Origin: Acidisoma cellulosilyticum
Lineage (GTDB): Bacteria > Pseudomonadota > Alphaproteobacteria > Acetobacterales > Acetobacteraceae
NCBI RefSeq assembly: GCF_020621385.1
Contig: NZ_JAESVA010000003.1
Coordinates: forward strand, 124,001 to 188,000
Direction: 5' to 3'
Length of the DNA stretch: 64,000 nucleotides
The translations under genes and the position numbers were made by a program. The notes beneath the pieces were generated by a model that was given only the letters and a program-made list of their open reading frames with translations, was not told where the DNA came from and did no database searches. Every line of letters begins with the position of its first letter. Within the stretch, counting starts at the first letter, position 1. Positions 1 through 8,873 of the stretch are shown piece by piece.

Positions 1-480
1 TTTATCGTCATCCTGGCAGAGGTGAGCTTCGACTATCGCAAGCCCTGGTGGATTCCCTATCAACTACGCTGCTCCGTTCAGAGCAATCTGCTCTATGGCG
101 CCGCTGCAAGCTCCCTGACTGCGGCCGCCAGCATCGCGGCCGATCTTGCCAGCGCAAGCAGCTTTCTGACGACGGCGCCGGCTGGCCTGACCTCGGCCCA
201 ATCCGCGATATCCTCAGGCCAGGGCACCGCACTCGGCAGCAGCACCTTTGGCCAGAGTGTCACTGCTTTGACAACCGCACAGGCCGATCTCGCTGGACAG
301 ATTACCTCTGCCGGCGCGGGCCTTCCCGGCTTCGACCTCAGCCTGCAAAGCACAGAACCGGCGGTATCGCCAGGCTCTCTCACCACGCTGGCCGCCAATG
401 CCAGCCAGTTGGCGTCACTGACCGCCGCCCAAGCCTATCTCGGCCGCGGCCTGAGCACGCTCGCCAATATCGGAAGCTGA
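1..480 (+). CDS. Phage tail/baseplate protein, 5'-truncated by the window edge
   Basis: The reading frame is open from base 1, so the gene starts left of the window. A GTG at 22 is in frame but has no convincing ribosome binding site. The visible 159 residues begin with a short beta-strand-like segment (IVILAEV, then WWIPYQL), followed by a long Ala/Ser/Thr-rich stretch predicted to be helical. That combination is common in baseplate proteins encoded just before a LysM/tail X protein in myophage-like clusters. It lies 6 bp upstream of the LysM gene in the same orientation. I recognise it only through this context, not by a diagnostic motif. It may be a DNA-circulation/Mup43-like or gp53-like hub protein. 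Confidence 0.6.
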   Translation, partial: FIVILAEVSFDYRKPWWIPYQLRCSVQSNLLYGAAASSLTAAASIAADLASASSFLTTAPAGLTSAQSAISSGQGTALGSSTFGQSVTALTTAQADLAGQITSAGAGLPGFDLSLQSTEPAVSPGSLTTLAANASQLASLTAAQAYLGRGLSTLANIGS

Positions 481-486
481 CAGATC

Positions 487-672
487 ATGACGACGATCAC
501 GGTTGCAGGTGGCGACTTGTTCCATATCGCCGCCGCACGGCTGGGCGATGCGACGCAATGGGTGCGCATCGCTCAGTTGAACAATCTGAAGGACCCGGTG
601 CTGGACGGCGTCACCTTGCTTATGCTTCCGCCAGTCGATCTGTCTGCCGGAGGCGGCATTGCCGCCCAGTAA
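487..672 (+). CDS. LysM-like tail protein X (P2 gpX type)
   Basis: This 61-residue protein reads as a single LysM-like fold: GGDLFHIAA at the start, a W-x-R-I-A-Q-L-N-N core in the middle and a proline-containing C-terminal strand (LMLPP). Phage tail proteins X of this size sit in the baseplate hub or on the tail tube, and they usually precede the gpD gene, as here. The stop codon overlaps the start of the gpD-like gene by 14 bp, which indicates coupled translation. Confidence in the tail role comes from both the motif and the position. Confidence 0.75.
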   Translation: MTTITVAGGDLFHIAAARLGDATQWVRIAQLNNLKDPVLDGVTLLMLPPVDLSAGGGIAAQ

Positions 673-1768
673 TATCGCACAGACCCGCGCCATCCATCTG
701 CAACTTCTGATCGATGGACAGGCGATCGCCGGCACGCAGGAGGTTGAGGTTTGCACCAGCAATCATCAGATTTCGGGCTGGTTCCGCCTGCTGCTGGTAC
801 TGGGGCAGGATGCATCGGTCTCCGTCGCGAGGTTCAGCGCGATGACCGATGCCACGGCCGAAATTCTTGTCGGGATCGCGGCGGCTGGCCTGGCGGCCGC
901 CACGGCCGATTGGCAAAGCCTGATCGCAGGACCGATCGACGACATTGCCATCGATATGGTCGCCGGCACCGTGCAACTGACGGGACGCGACTTCAGCGCT
1001 CGTCTGATCGACACGCTATCGGCGGAAAGCTTCCCCAACCAGACCGCCAGCGAAATCGCGCAGACGCTGGCGCTTCGCCACGGCCTTACCCCCGTCATCA
1101 CCGCAACCGCGACCCCCATCGGCCGCTATTACCAGGACGGTCACAGTATTTTCTCCCTCTATCAATCCAGCAGCACGGTCACGGAGTGGGATCTGCTTTG
1201 CGCCCTGGCGGAGACGGAGGGTTATGACCTTTTCGTGCGCAACCAAAGCCTGCTCTTCGCGCCGCCGCTATCCCTCACGCTGCCCGCCGTCTGGCAATGG
1301 ATGCCAGGCGGGACCGGCAGCACGACCATGACGGATTTGCGCATGGAGCGAAGCCTGGCGCTGGCCCGCGATATCACCGTGACGGTGCAAAGCTGGAACA
1401 GCCGCCAACAGACGATGATCACACAAAGCGTGCGTTCCTCTGTCGCGGGCACCTTGCGCAGCACGAAGACAGCGACGCACGCGGCCGCCTCGAACTACGT
1501 GCTATTGCGACCGAACTTGACCAGCGATCAGGCGCTCGCTCTCGCGACGCAGACCCTGGCCGATCTCAGCCGGCATGAGCGCGTGATCATCGCCACCATG
1601 CCCGGCGAGCTTTCGCTCAGCCCGCGCAACCTTGTCTCCCTGCAAGGCACGCAGAGCGATTTCGATCAGACCTATGTGGTCGATGAAATCCTCCGCCGCA
1701 TCTCTCTGCGGGATGGGTTCGTGCAGACCGTACGCGCCGTCAATACACCCCTGGTGCAAAACCCATGA
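659..1768 (+). CDS. Baseplate hub protein, phage late control gene D family
   Basis: This 369-residue protein matches the gpD/gp27-like hub family that forms the ring at the tip of contractile tails and seats the spike protein. Visible features are the early beta strands typical of the family, a central segment reading TVTEWDLLCALAETEGYDLFVR (here given in part: EWDLLCALAE, then GYDLFVR) that is characteristic of gpD homologues, and the following gpV gene. The start is taken as TTG at 659 because GGAGG at 649-653 lies 5 bases upstream, although the LysM gene is still being read there. The stop overlaps the gpV start (ATGA). Confidence 0.85.
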   Translation: MPPSNIAQTRAIHLQLLIDGQAIAGTQEVEVCTSNHQISGWFRLLLVLGQDASVSVARFSAMTDATAEILVGIAAAGLAAATADWQSLIAGPIDDIAIDMVAGTVQLTGRDFSARLIDTLSAESFPNQTASEIAQTLALRHGLTPVITATATPIGRYYQDGHSIFSLYQSSSTVTEWDLLCALAETEGYDLFVRNQSLLFAPPLSLTLPAVWQWMPGGTGSTTMTDLRMERSLALARDITVTVQSWNSRQQTMITQSVRSSVAGTLRSTKTATHAAASNYVLLRPNLTSDQALALATQTLADLSRHERVIIATMPGELSLSPRNLVSLQGTQSDFDQTYVVDEILRRISLRDGFVQTVRAVNTPLVQNP

Positions 1769-2337
1769 TGGAAGCCTGGACGAATGCCATGCGCGCTCAG
1801 GCAAGCGCCATCAGCGGCACGGCCGGCCAACTGCGTTGCGGTCTCATCCAATCGGTCGATCCCGCCAGCTATTGCGTTAGGGTGACGTTGCAACCGGAAG
1901 GCGTTCTCAGCGGCTGGCTGCCGGTCGCAAGCCAATGGACGGGCAGCGGCTGGGGGATGGTCGCGCTGCCCTCACCCGGGCAGCAGGTCGTGGTTCTGGC
2001 CCAGGAAGGCCGCGCGGAGCATGGCATCGTGCTCGGCAGCCTGTTTTCTCTGCAGGCCTTGCCGCCCAATGCGCCGGTGGGCGAGCTTTGGCTGGTCCAT
2101 GCTTCCGGTTCCTTCCTGAAACTGCATAATGACGGCAGCATCGAGGGCCAGGCGCCGGTCTGGAATTTAACCGGTACCGTCAGGCTGCAAGGCGATCTGC
2201 TGGTGAGCGGCGATATCACCGATCAGAACGGCACGCGCGGCTCTCTGCAGCAGCTCCGGCAGATCTATGACGAACACATCCATCCGGGTGTGCAAACCGG
2301 CGCCGGTGATACGGGCCTGCCAATCCCTCAGGCATAG
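1765..2337 (+). CDS. Baseplate assembly protein V (central spike)
   Basis: This 190-residue protein has the gpV layout: an N-terminal OB-fold domain (about residues 20-105, with VTLQPEGVLSGWLPV and LPSPGQQVVVL-like strands), then a short repetitive beta region that would form the trimeric spike. The C-terminal end carries H-x-H (EHIHPGVQTGAGDTG), a pattern typical of gpV spikes where histidines bind a metal at the tip. It would puncture the outer membrane on sheath contraction. The start overlaps the gpD stop by 4 bp and the gpW gene follows after 3 bp, so it lies within one operon. Confidence 0.85.
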   Translation: MMEAWTNAMRAQASAISGTAGQLRCGLIQSVDPASYCVRVTLQPEGVLSGWLPVASQWTGSGWGMVALPSPGQQVVVLAQEGRAEHGIVLGSLFSLQALPPNAPVGELWLVHASGSFLKLHNDGSIEGQAPVWNLTGTVRLQGDLLVSGDITDQNGTRGSLQQLRQIYDEHIHPGVQTGAGDTGLPIPQA

Positions 2338-2340
2338 ATC

Positions 2341-2706
2341 ATGTCAGACCTCAGTCTTGTCTTCGGTGGCGATCTGGCGGTCGCCGCCCATGGCGATCTG
2401 GCCGCGCTCTCCGGCAGTGCGTTGGGTCAGCAACGCGTGCTGCGGCGGCTGCTGACCAATGCGGGCGATTATATCTGGCAATTGAACTATGGCGCCGGGC
2501 TGCCGACGATGATCGGCACGCCGGCGCAGGCTGCCAGCATTGCTGGCCTCGTCAAAAGCCAGATCTTTCTCGAAGGCGCCGTCGCGCGCAGCCCGGCCCC
2601 CGCCGTCACGGTCGAGACCAGCGGCAGCATCGTATCGCTCACAATCAGCTACAGCGACGCGGCTGACGCCAGCGCCCAGGCGGTCGGCATCACGCTCTCG
2701 ACCTGA
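2341..2706 (+). CDS. Baseplate wedge protein, gpW/gp25 family
   Basis: The length (121 aa) and order (V, W, J) fit the P2 gpW/T4 gp25 family, the small wedge protein that nucleates the sheath. The sequence opens with SDLSLVFGGDLAVAAHGDLAALSGSALGQQRVLRRLLT, quoted only in part here: an N-terminal beta strand followed by the Q-R-V-L-R-R-L-L-T helix that family members share. The middle segment (DYIWQLNYGAGLPTMIG) keeps the YGAGL signature of this family in GTA- and Mu-like tails. It is 38 bp from the gpJ gene. Confidence 0.8.
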   Translation: MSDLSLVFGGDLAVAAHGDLAALSGSALGQQRVLRRLLTNAGDYIWQLNYGAGLPTMIGTPAQAASIAGLVKSQIFLEGAVARSPAPAVTVETSGSIVSLTISYSDAADASAQAVGITLST

Positions 2707-2744
2707 CGCGAGCCTCCGCTCGCCATCGCGCGAAAGACCCGACA

Positions 2745-3869
2745 ATGCAGCTATCGCTTCAGAATTTCACGACGCTTGTCCAGCAGGCGGCGGCAGCCGT
2801 GCAGGCCAGCGCCGCCCAGCTTCTGGATTTCAGCCTGGGCTCCGTCTTGCGGGCCATCCTGGAAGCTAATGCGTCCATCGCCCTTTGGCTGCAATGGCTG
2901 ATCCTGCTCGTTCTGCAGACGACACGCCTGGCCAGCAGCAGCGGCCTTGACGCCGACAGTTTCGGCGCCGATTTCGGTTTCGCCAGACTGGCGGCCTTGG
3001 CCGCGACGGGCAGCGTGACCTTCAGCCGCTATACCGCGACCATGGCCGCTTTCGTCCCCGCCGGCGCGACGGTGACGACGGCAGACAATGCCAGCCAATT
3101 CACCGTCGCGACCGATGACGGCAACAGCGCCTGGTCCGCCAGCCAGTCAGGCTATGTGATCGGTGCGGGCGTGGCGTCGGTCACCTTGCCGGTGACGGCC
3201 GTGGTCGCCGGTGCCGCCGGCAATGTCCTCTCGGGCAGCATCACCCTGATTGCCAGCGCAATGCCAGGCATCGACACGGTCAGCAACGCCGATGCGCTGA
3301 CCGGGGGCCTGGATGCGGAGACGGATAATGCCTTCCGCCAGCGCTTCCAAAGTTTCATCGACAGCCGAACCCGCGCAACCATCCAGGCCGTGACCTACGC
3401 CGCCTATAGCGTGCAGCAGGGCATTTCCTGCACGGTTCAGGAAAATTCCGATGGCAGCGGCAATTATCTGCCCGGTCATTTCGTGGTGACTGTCGATGAC
3501 GGGTCGGGCAACCCACCGCCAAGTCTGTTGAGCGCGGTACAAATTGCCGTGGATGCGGTCCGTCCGATCGGGTCGAGTTTCGCCATCCAGGCGCCGAACC
3601 GCATTGCCGCCGATATCTCCCTCACCCTGACCTTGGCCAATGGAGCCGACAGCGCCCTGGTTATCGCAACCGTCAACGCCGCGATCGCAAGCTACGTCAA
3701 TGCGCTCGGCGTCGGGATGGCCCTTCCCTATACGCGCATCGCGCAGCTTGCCTATGACGCAAGCCCGAGCGTGCAGAATGTGAATGGTTTGACCCTGCAA
3801 GGCGGGAGCGCGGACCTGCCCGCGAGCGCCAGCGCAGTCATTAAACTCGGCACACTTGCCATCAGCTGA
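2745..3869 (+). CDS. Baseplate J-like protein
   Basis: This 374-residue protein belongs to the gpJ/T4 gp6 family that forms the inner ring of the baseplate. Clear family features are the central T-G-G-x-D-A-E-T-D-x-x-F-R-Q-R segment (near residues 190-205), where J proteins read G-G-x-D-x-E-x-D-x-x-x-R-x-R, and a C-terminal region with the alternating hydrophobic strands and V-x-P-I-G helix start. It is followed 11 bp later by the gpI-like gene, the conserved partner that bridges the baseplate to the fibres. Confidence 0.9.
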   Translation: MQLSLQNFTTLVQQAAAAVQASAAQLLDFSLGSVLRAILEANASIALWLQWLILLVLQTTRLASSSGLDADSFGADFGFARLAALAATGSVTFSRYTATMAAFVPAGATVTTADNASQFTVATDDGNSAWSASQSGYVIGAGVASVTLPVTAVVAGAAGNVLSGSITLIASAMPGIDTVSNADALTGGLDAETDNAFRQRFQSFIDSRTRATIQAVTYAAYSVQQGISCTVQENSDGSGNYLPGHFVVTVDDGSGNPPPSLLSAVQIAVDAVRPIGSSFAIQAPNRIAADISLTLTLANGADSALVIATVNAAIASYVNALGVGMALPYTRIAQLAYDASPSVQNVNGLTLQGGSADLPASASAVIKLGTLAIS

Positions 3870-3880
3870 AAGCAAGCGCG

Positions 3881-4555
3881 ATGACCGGCGATCAGGCCGA
3901 TATGGCTGCCAGGCTGCGCGCAGCCTTGCCCCAAGGATGGTTCGCGGATGACGCACCCATTCTGACAGCCCTGCTCAATGGCCTCGGCAATGTCTGGGCC
4001 TGGCTCTATGCGCTGCTGGCCTTTGCCCAGCAGCAGACGCGGCTTGCCACCGCATCCGGCGGCTGGCTTGATCTGATCGCGCAGGACTATGGCGGCGCCG
4101 GATGGGCGCGGGAAAGCGGTGAATCCGACCAGGCCTTCAAAGCGCGCATCGCCTTCAATCTTCGCCGGTTACGCGGCACGCGCGGCGCATTGGTCGCCAA
4201 TGTGACCATGCTCACGGGCCGGACGCCGCTGGTGTTCGAACCCGCGAACACCGCCGATACCGGCGGCTACAATACCGCCGGTATCGGCTGGAGCCTGACC
4301 GGCGGTTGGGGATCGCTCAACCTTCCCTATCAATGCTTCGTTGTCGCCTATCGGCCCAAGGGCGGCGGCATCGCCGATGTCGGCGGCTGGGGCACGACCG
4401 TGACCGGGTTTGCGCTTGGCGGATGGAACACGGCCGCCCTCGCCTGGGGCGATGCAAGCCTCATCCGTGGTGCCGTCACAGACGCACAGATCCTGGCAAC
4501 CGTCGCCGATTCCATGCCGGCCGCGACCATCGCCTGGACCGCACTTTCCAATTGA
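3881..4555 (+). CDS. Tail protein I-like baseplate/fibre connector
   Basis: This 224-residue protein has the features of the gpI family: an N-terminal helical segment with repeated aromatic and leucine residues, then SGGWLDLIAQDYGG, the W-L-D-x-x-A family motif, followed by R-x-A-F-N-L-R-R-L-R-G-T-R, where tail I proteins read a lysine- or arginine-rich helix. The C-terminal third is glycine/tryptophan-rich (GGWGSLN, GGWNTAALAWGD) and probably contacts the fibres encoded next. It lies between the J-like gene and the first adhesin, the canonical position. Confidence 0.75.
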   Translation: MTGDQADMAARLRAALPQGWFADDAPILTALLNGLGNVWAWLYALLAFAQQQTRLATASGGWLDLIAQDYGGAGWARESGESDQAFKARIAFNLRRLRGTRGALVANVTMLTGRTPLVFEPANTADTGGYNTAGIGWSLTGGWGSLNLPYQCFVVAYRPKGGGIADVGGWGTTVTGFALGGWNTAALAWGDASLIRGAVTDAQILATVADSMPAATIAWTALSN

Positions 4556-4564
4556 GGATCCAAT

Positions 4565-5806
4565 ATGGACCGGCAAATCGTCTATCCCGCCTCGATTCCG
4601 CTGGACACCGATTTTCTGTCGCTCAATCGCAATACGATGGCGGCGATCGGCAATGCCTTGCAGGCTGCGCTCGGCACCAGCACCGTCGCGGACGGGCTGA
4701 TCTGTCAGCCGACGACGCCCGCCTCTCTCACCGTCACCGTAGGCGCCGGGTCGATTACGCAATTCGGTGCGCTGGACACGCTGAGCTACGGGTCACTGCC
4801 CGCTGATGCCTCCGACCAGATCGTCAAGATGGGGATCAATCTGGCCGGCACCAGCTTTGCCGTGACACCACCCGCGACGTCCGGCCAAAGCATCATCTAT
4901 CTGATCGAGGCGAGCTTTTCGGAAAGCGATACGACCCCTGTCGTGCTGCCTTATGTGAACGCCGCCGACCCGTCGCAGCCTTATTCCGGACCCGCCAATT
5001 CCGGCACGGCGCAGAATACGCAACGCATTCAACGGGTGCAGTTGCAACTGAAGGCTGGCGCAGCGGCAAATACAGGCACGCAACTGGCCCCGGCTGTCGA
5101 TAGCGGCTGGTCGGGCCTTTATCTGATTACGGTCAATAATGGCCAGAGCACGATTACGGCTGCGAATATCGCGACGCATCCCGCCGCCCCCTTTGTCGCC
5201 TTCAAACTTCCTGTTCTGACGCCGGGGTTTTCGCGCCGGGCGACCTTTGCGGCGTCCACAAGCTTTACGGTGCCGCTCGGCGTGCGGCTGATCCGCGCGA
5301 CGGTCGTCGGCGGGGGCGGCGCCGGGGGTGGAACCGACGGCACCTACGCCGCCGCCGGTGGCGGTGCGGGTGGCTTCGCGAGCGGTACCTTCAGCGTCAC
5401 GCCCGGTGTGGCCATTGCCGTCACGGTCGGAAGCGGCGGCATTGGCGGTGCCGCCGGCGTCTCGGGCGGCAATGGCGGCGCATCCAGCTTTGGCACCTTC
5501 CTGAGCGCCACCGGTGGTCAGGGCGGCCAGTTCCAGGATACGGGCTCGACCCCCGGCGGCAGCGGGGGCCAAGGCAGCGGTGGTGACTTTGTCGGCTATG
5601 GCGGCTGCGGCTCGGACGGTCAGAACAGCACGACCGTGATCGGCGGCCAAGGCGGCGCGAGCCTGTACGGCGGCGGCGGCCGTGCGTCCACCCCAAGCAA
5701 TCCCGCGATCAACGGACAGGCACCGGGCTCGGGTGCCGGCGGCATCTACAATGGCGCGGGCAATGGCGGCCAAGGCGCCGGGGGCGTCGTGATCTTGGAG
5801 TATTGA
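4565..5806 (+). CDS. Glycine-rich receptor-binding tail fibre
   Basis: This 413-residue protein has two parts. Residues 1 to about 215 look like a tail-fibre shaft or attachment region with regular beta strands. From about 238 on the protein becomes extremely glycine-rich (VVGGGGAGGGTDG, GGAGGFASG, GGNGGASS, GGQGGQF) and ends in GGVVILEY, the terminal strand common to phage glycine-rich adhesin domains resembling the polyglycine-sandwich tips of T-even gp38 proteins. Such tips bind surface receptors. Loops between the glycine runs vary and would set specificity. It is separated by one base from the next gene. Confidence 0.75.
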   Translation: MDRQIVYPASIPLDTDFLSLNRNTMAAIGNALQAALGTSTVADGLICQPTTPASLTVTVGAGSITQFGALDTLSYGSLPADASDQIVKMGINLAGTSFAVTPPATSGQSIIYLIEASFSESDTTPVVLPYVNAADPSQPYSGPANSGTAQNTQRIQRVQLQLKAGAAANTGTQLAPAVDSGWSGLYLITVNNGQSTITAANIATHPAAPFVAFKLPVLTPGFSRRATFAASTSFTVPLGVRLIRATVVGGGGAGGGTDGTYAAAGGGAGGFASGTFSVTPGVAIAVTVGSGGIGGAAGVSGGNGGASSFGTFLSATGGQGGQFQDTGSTPGGSGGQGSGGDFVGYGGCGSDGQNSTTVIGGQGGASLYGGGGRASTPSNPAINGQAPGSGAGGIYNGAGNGGQGAGGVVILEY

Positions 5807-5807
5807 T

Positions 5808-6290
5808 ATGGCAACTCAAGCGAATTATTCCTGGAAGCCCAGTGCAGCGCGGTTGCTGACGATTGCCGGATTCGAGCCCAGACCGCGCGGCACGATACCG
5901 ACCGGCAGGGCCAATGCCTGGCCACCGAAGGACCCGGCCGATGTGCTGGACTATTCCTACGACATCTCCCCTGCCCTTTGGGGCGACGAAGGCGACACCA
6001 TCGCTTTTCTGGATGTGACGATTACGCCGGGTGCGGCCGGGGACGTGACGCTCAATAGTTCCTCCGCCGACGGCCGTTGCGCGATCCTTTGGCTCGGCGG
6101 GGGACAAAGCGGCACGACCTATGCCGTGACACTGGCGATCGAGACGCTGGCGGGTCGGGGCTTTCAGCGCACCGTCTATCTGCCCTGCCTCTCCCTTTCG
6201 ACGGAACCGCCGCTGGGTCTGGAACTGACGACTGAAACCGGGGCGCCGATATTGGACGCTTCCGGCAATCCCATCTTCATCGAAAGTTAG
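5808..6290 (+). CDS. Probable phage fibre-tail adaptor protein
   Basis: This 160-residue protein starts with WKPSAARLL, then KDPADVLDYSYDISPAL and GDTIAFLDVTITP. The D-P-x-x-V-L-D-Y pattern followed by D-T-I is typical of a family of small phage proteins sometimes annotated as fibre-tail adaptors. The C-terminal half is a simple beta-rich domain. It sits between two fibre genes with 1- and 3-base spacings. The function is inferred from family resemblance and position. It could equally be a chaperone for the fibres. Confidence 0.5.
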   Translation: MATQANYSWKPSAARLLTIAGFEPRPRGTIPTGRANAWPPKDPADVLDYSYDISPALWGDEGDTIAFLDVTITPGAAGDVTLNSSSADGRCAILWLGGGQSGTTYAVTLAIETLAGRGFQRTVYLPCLSLSTEPPLGLELTTETGAPILDASGNPIFIES

Positions 6291-6293
6291 CGA

Positions 6294-8849
6294 ATGCCCA
6301 CGATCGATCAGTTGCAGGCTGCGGTCGCGAGTTCCGACACTGACGAGTTAATGACGACGCAAAGCGGCGATGCACGCAAGGTCACGCGCGCGCAACTGCT
6401 GGCCGGTCTTCAGCCGGCGATCTCGGTGCCACCCGGTGCGGTCCTCGGCAATAGCGGTGCAACGGCAAGCAGCCCGCTTGCCATCTCCATCGGCAGCAAT
6501 CTGACGCTCGCCAGTGGCACGCTTTCGGCACCCGCCCCCTTCGTTATCCCCAACCTGCCGACCGGCAAAGCGCCGGCGGCGACCGACCTCGTCGCGATCT
6601 CGCAAAGCGGCACGACGAGTGCCATCGGCTACAGCACCTTTCTCTCCAGCCTGGCGACGCTGCCGGGCTTTGATGCGTCACCGCTATCAACGACCGCCAT
6701 CGGCGGTCGGACCGCGCGCAGCCTGGGCGCGCATGCGGCCGACGCGATCGCGCTGGAGGATTTCGGCGCCGCCGGCGACGGTGCGACCGACGATAGTGCC
6801 GCGCTTACCGCAGCCGTCGCGACGATGCGCCCCGTCCGGCTCGGCCCCAAGACCTATATCATCAACGGCAGCATGGCGCTGAGCAATGCCGCCGCCTTGA
6901 CCCTGTTGGGTGTCCCTGGCCAGACGGTGATACGCCGATTGACGCAAGGCAGCAGCACTGCCTGGATAACGCTGACAGCCCCTGCCGTGCATATCGAAGG
7001 GGTGATATTCGACGCGAATGCCAGCCTGACCGCCAGCGTGAGCGCGGTCGCCGTCCCAGCATCCTGCCTGCGTTCGACCTTTCTCCGCTGCGCATTTTCC
7101 AATGCCGTCGCCGGAGCGGGCCTGTTGTTCAGCCAATCGGACCCGACCTTCGCACGCCATACCGTCACGGCGTGTGAGGCTTTCGGAAATATCAACGGCA
7201 TCAGCGCGCAGGCGGTCGATGGTCTGACCGTCACCGCCTGTCATCTGCACAATAATTCCGTCGCCGGCATTGCGATTGATCTTGTCAATTCTGCCCATAC
7301 ATTGAAGTCGCGCCTGGCCAATATCGTCGGCAACCAATGCTACAGCAATCAAATCGGCATTCTGGTCGGTGATTACGCCAATGCCTATGCCAGTCCGGCC
7401 AGCATCGCCAATACCACGTCCGATGCCCTGCTTTGCGTCGTTTCGGCCAATGTTACCCACGACAACACGGAATACGGCATCGTGGCCCAGGGCTATAATC
7501 TGAGCATCCAAGGTAATATCGTCTATAAAAACGGCGGCGCCAATGTGAATGGCGGCGGCATTCTTGCCAATTGCTGGGTGTCCGCGATCACCGGCAATGT
7601 CGTCTCGAACCATAGCGGCTTTGGCATCGATGCCGGGGCCGCCAATTTCACGCTGATCGCCGATAATATCGTATCGACGTCGCGCGTCGCCATCAATGCA
7701 GGTGGCGCGCAGGAGCCGCGGGTCACCGGAAATTTCATCGCCGCCGCCAGCTACTACGGCATCATCATCTACAATAACGAGACCACGGCGGCCGGGGCGC
7801 CGATCGGCGTCGCCTCCGTCGGCGTCTCCATCACGGAAAACCTGATCGACATGCCAGCCGGCGGCGGTGGCATTTTGCTGATCGATGGACCACAGAACGT
7901 TCATGTCGCGCGCAACAATTTCATCACGACGAGCGGTGCGGACCTCAGCCTTTGCCTTTTGCCGCTGACCGATACGGTGACGATCGCCGATAATCTGCTG
8001 AACGGCTCGCCGTCCGTCTATCTCTACGATCCGAGTGTCACGGCGAGCGGACGCTATGCCGGTCTCAACTCCATGCTTTATCCAGACATCATCGATGGCG
8101 TCGGCATCCTCAACGTCTCGCAAGCGGTGCAGTCATTGCGGTCGCTCAATGCCGGGAACTACGGCAGCTACGTTACTTTCATGAAGCTGACGGCCGGCGG
8201 CAGCGGTTATACCACTGCACCGACGGTGACCTTCAGCGGCGATGGCGGCTCGGGCGCGACGGCCACGGCCTTTGTCATGAACGGCGCCGTCATCGGCTTC
8301 CGCATGAATACGCTCGGCTCCGGCTATACCTCCGCTCCCACCGTGACATTGAGCGGTGGAGGCGGAACAGGTGCCACCGCCACGGCCGTGATCGGCATTC
8401 CGGTCTCAACCGGGAGACGGATCAAAGTCTATTGCGGCGCGGCCACCGCCTGGGCAGTCTCCGGCACCAACCCGCCAATGACGACGGGTACCGGTATTGC
8501 CATTACAACCCCTGCCAATTCCGAAATCGAATGGGTTGGCCTGAATGGCGGGTGGTTCGCTGCCCGCTATCAACAGATCGACTACGTGCTGCCCGCGACC
8601 GACGGCAGCGTGACGCTGCGGTCCCAGACCGGTGATATGCGTCTGCATCCGTCCGGCGCGGGCTTGGTCCGCTGGGTCAATGACGCTCAGTCCGTCGGAT
8701 GCACGACGAGCATCGGCAGCGGCACGCCGAATGGTGTCGTCACGGCGCCACCTGGTTCGGACTATCGCAATCTCGCCGGCGGGGCTGGTTCCACCTTCTG
8801 GGTCAAGCAGTCCGGCACCAGCAATACGGGTTGGGTCGCCATCGCCTAA
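6294..8849 (+). CDS. Beta-helix tailspike-like protein (pectate-lyase-3 fold)
   Basis: This 851-residue protein begins with a short virion-anchoring module (residues 1 to about 85, MPTIDQL to SGTLSA) shared with the fibre at 8874-9929. Residues from about 155 read [17 protein letters not shown], the entry sequence of the Pectate_lyase_3 right-handed beta-helix family, and the following 300 residues have the repetitive short turns with N, G and V that build such helices ([37 protein letters not shown]). Residues ~630-710 contain two copies of a G-S-G-Y-T-[TS]-A-P-T-V-T-[FL]-S-G repeat, a motif common in tailspikes. It probably binds or cleaves a surface polysaccharide; catalytic acids cannot be assigned by eye. 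Confidence 0.8.
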   Translation: MPTIDQLQAAVASSDTDELMTTQSGDARKVTRAQLLAGLQPAISVPPGAVLGNSGATASSPLAISIGSNLTLASGTLSAPAPFVIPNLPTGKAPAATDLVAISQSGTTSAIGYSTFLSSLATLPGFDASPLSTTAIGGRTARSLGAHAADAIALEDFGAAGDGATDDSAALTAAVATMRPVRLGPKTYIINGSMALSNAAALTLLGVPGQTVIRRLTQGSSTAWITLTAPAVHIEGVIFDANASLTASVSAVAVPASCLRSTFLRCAFSNAVAGAGLLFSQSDPTFARHTVTACEAFGNINGISAQAVDGLTVTACHLHNNSVAGIAIDLVNSAHTLKSRLANIVGNQCYSNQIGILVGDYANAYASPASIANTTSDALLCVVSANVTHDNTEYGIVAQGYNLSIQGNIVYKNGGANVNGGGILANCWVSAITGNVVSNHSGFGIDAGAANFTLIADNIVSTSRVAINAGGAQEPRVTGNFIAAASYYGIIIYNNETTAAGAPIGVASVGVSITENLIDMPAGGGGILLIDGPQNVHVARNNFITTSGADLSLCLLPLTDTVTIADNLLNGSPSVYLYDPSVTASGRYAGLNSMLYPDIIDGVGILNVSQAVQSLRSLNAGNYGSYVTFMKLTAGGSGYTTAPTVTFSGDGGSGATATAFVMNGAVIGFRMNTLGSGYTSAPTVTLSGGGGTGATATAVIGIPVSTGRRIKVYCGAATAWAVSGTNPPMTTGTGIAITTPANSEIEWVGLNGGWFAARYQQIDYVLPATDGSVTLRSQTGDMRLHPSGAGLVRWVNDAQSVGCTTSIGSGTPNGVVTAPPGSDYRNLAGGAGSTFWVKQSGTSNTGWVAIA

Positions 8850-8873
8850 GCCAGTGTCGTGAAGGAACAGGAC

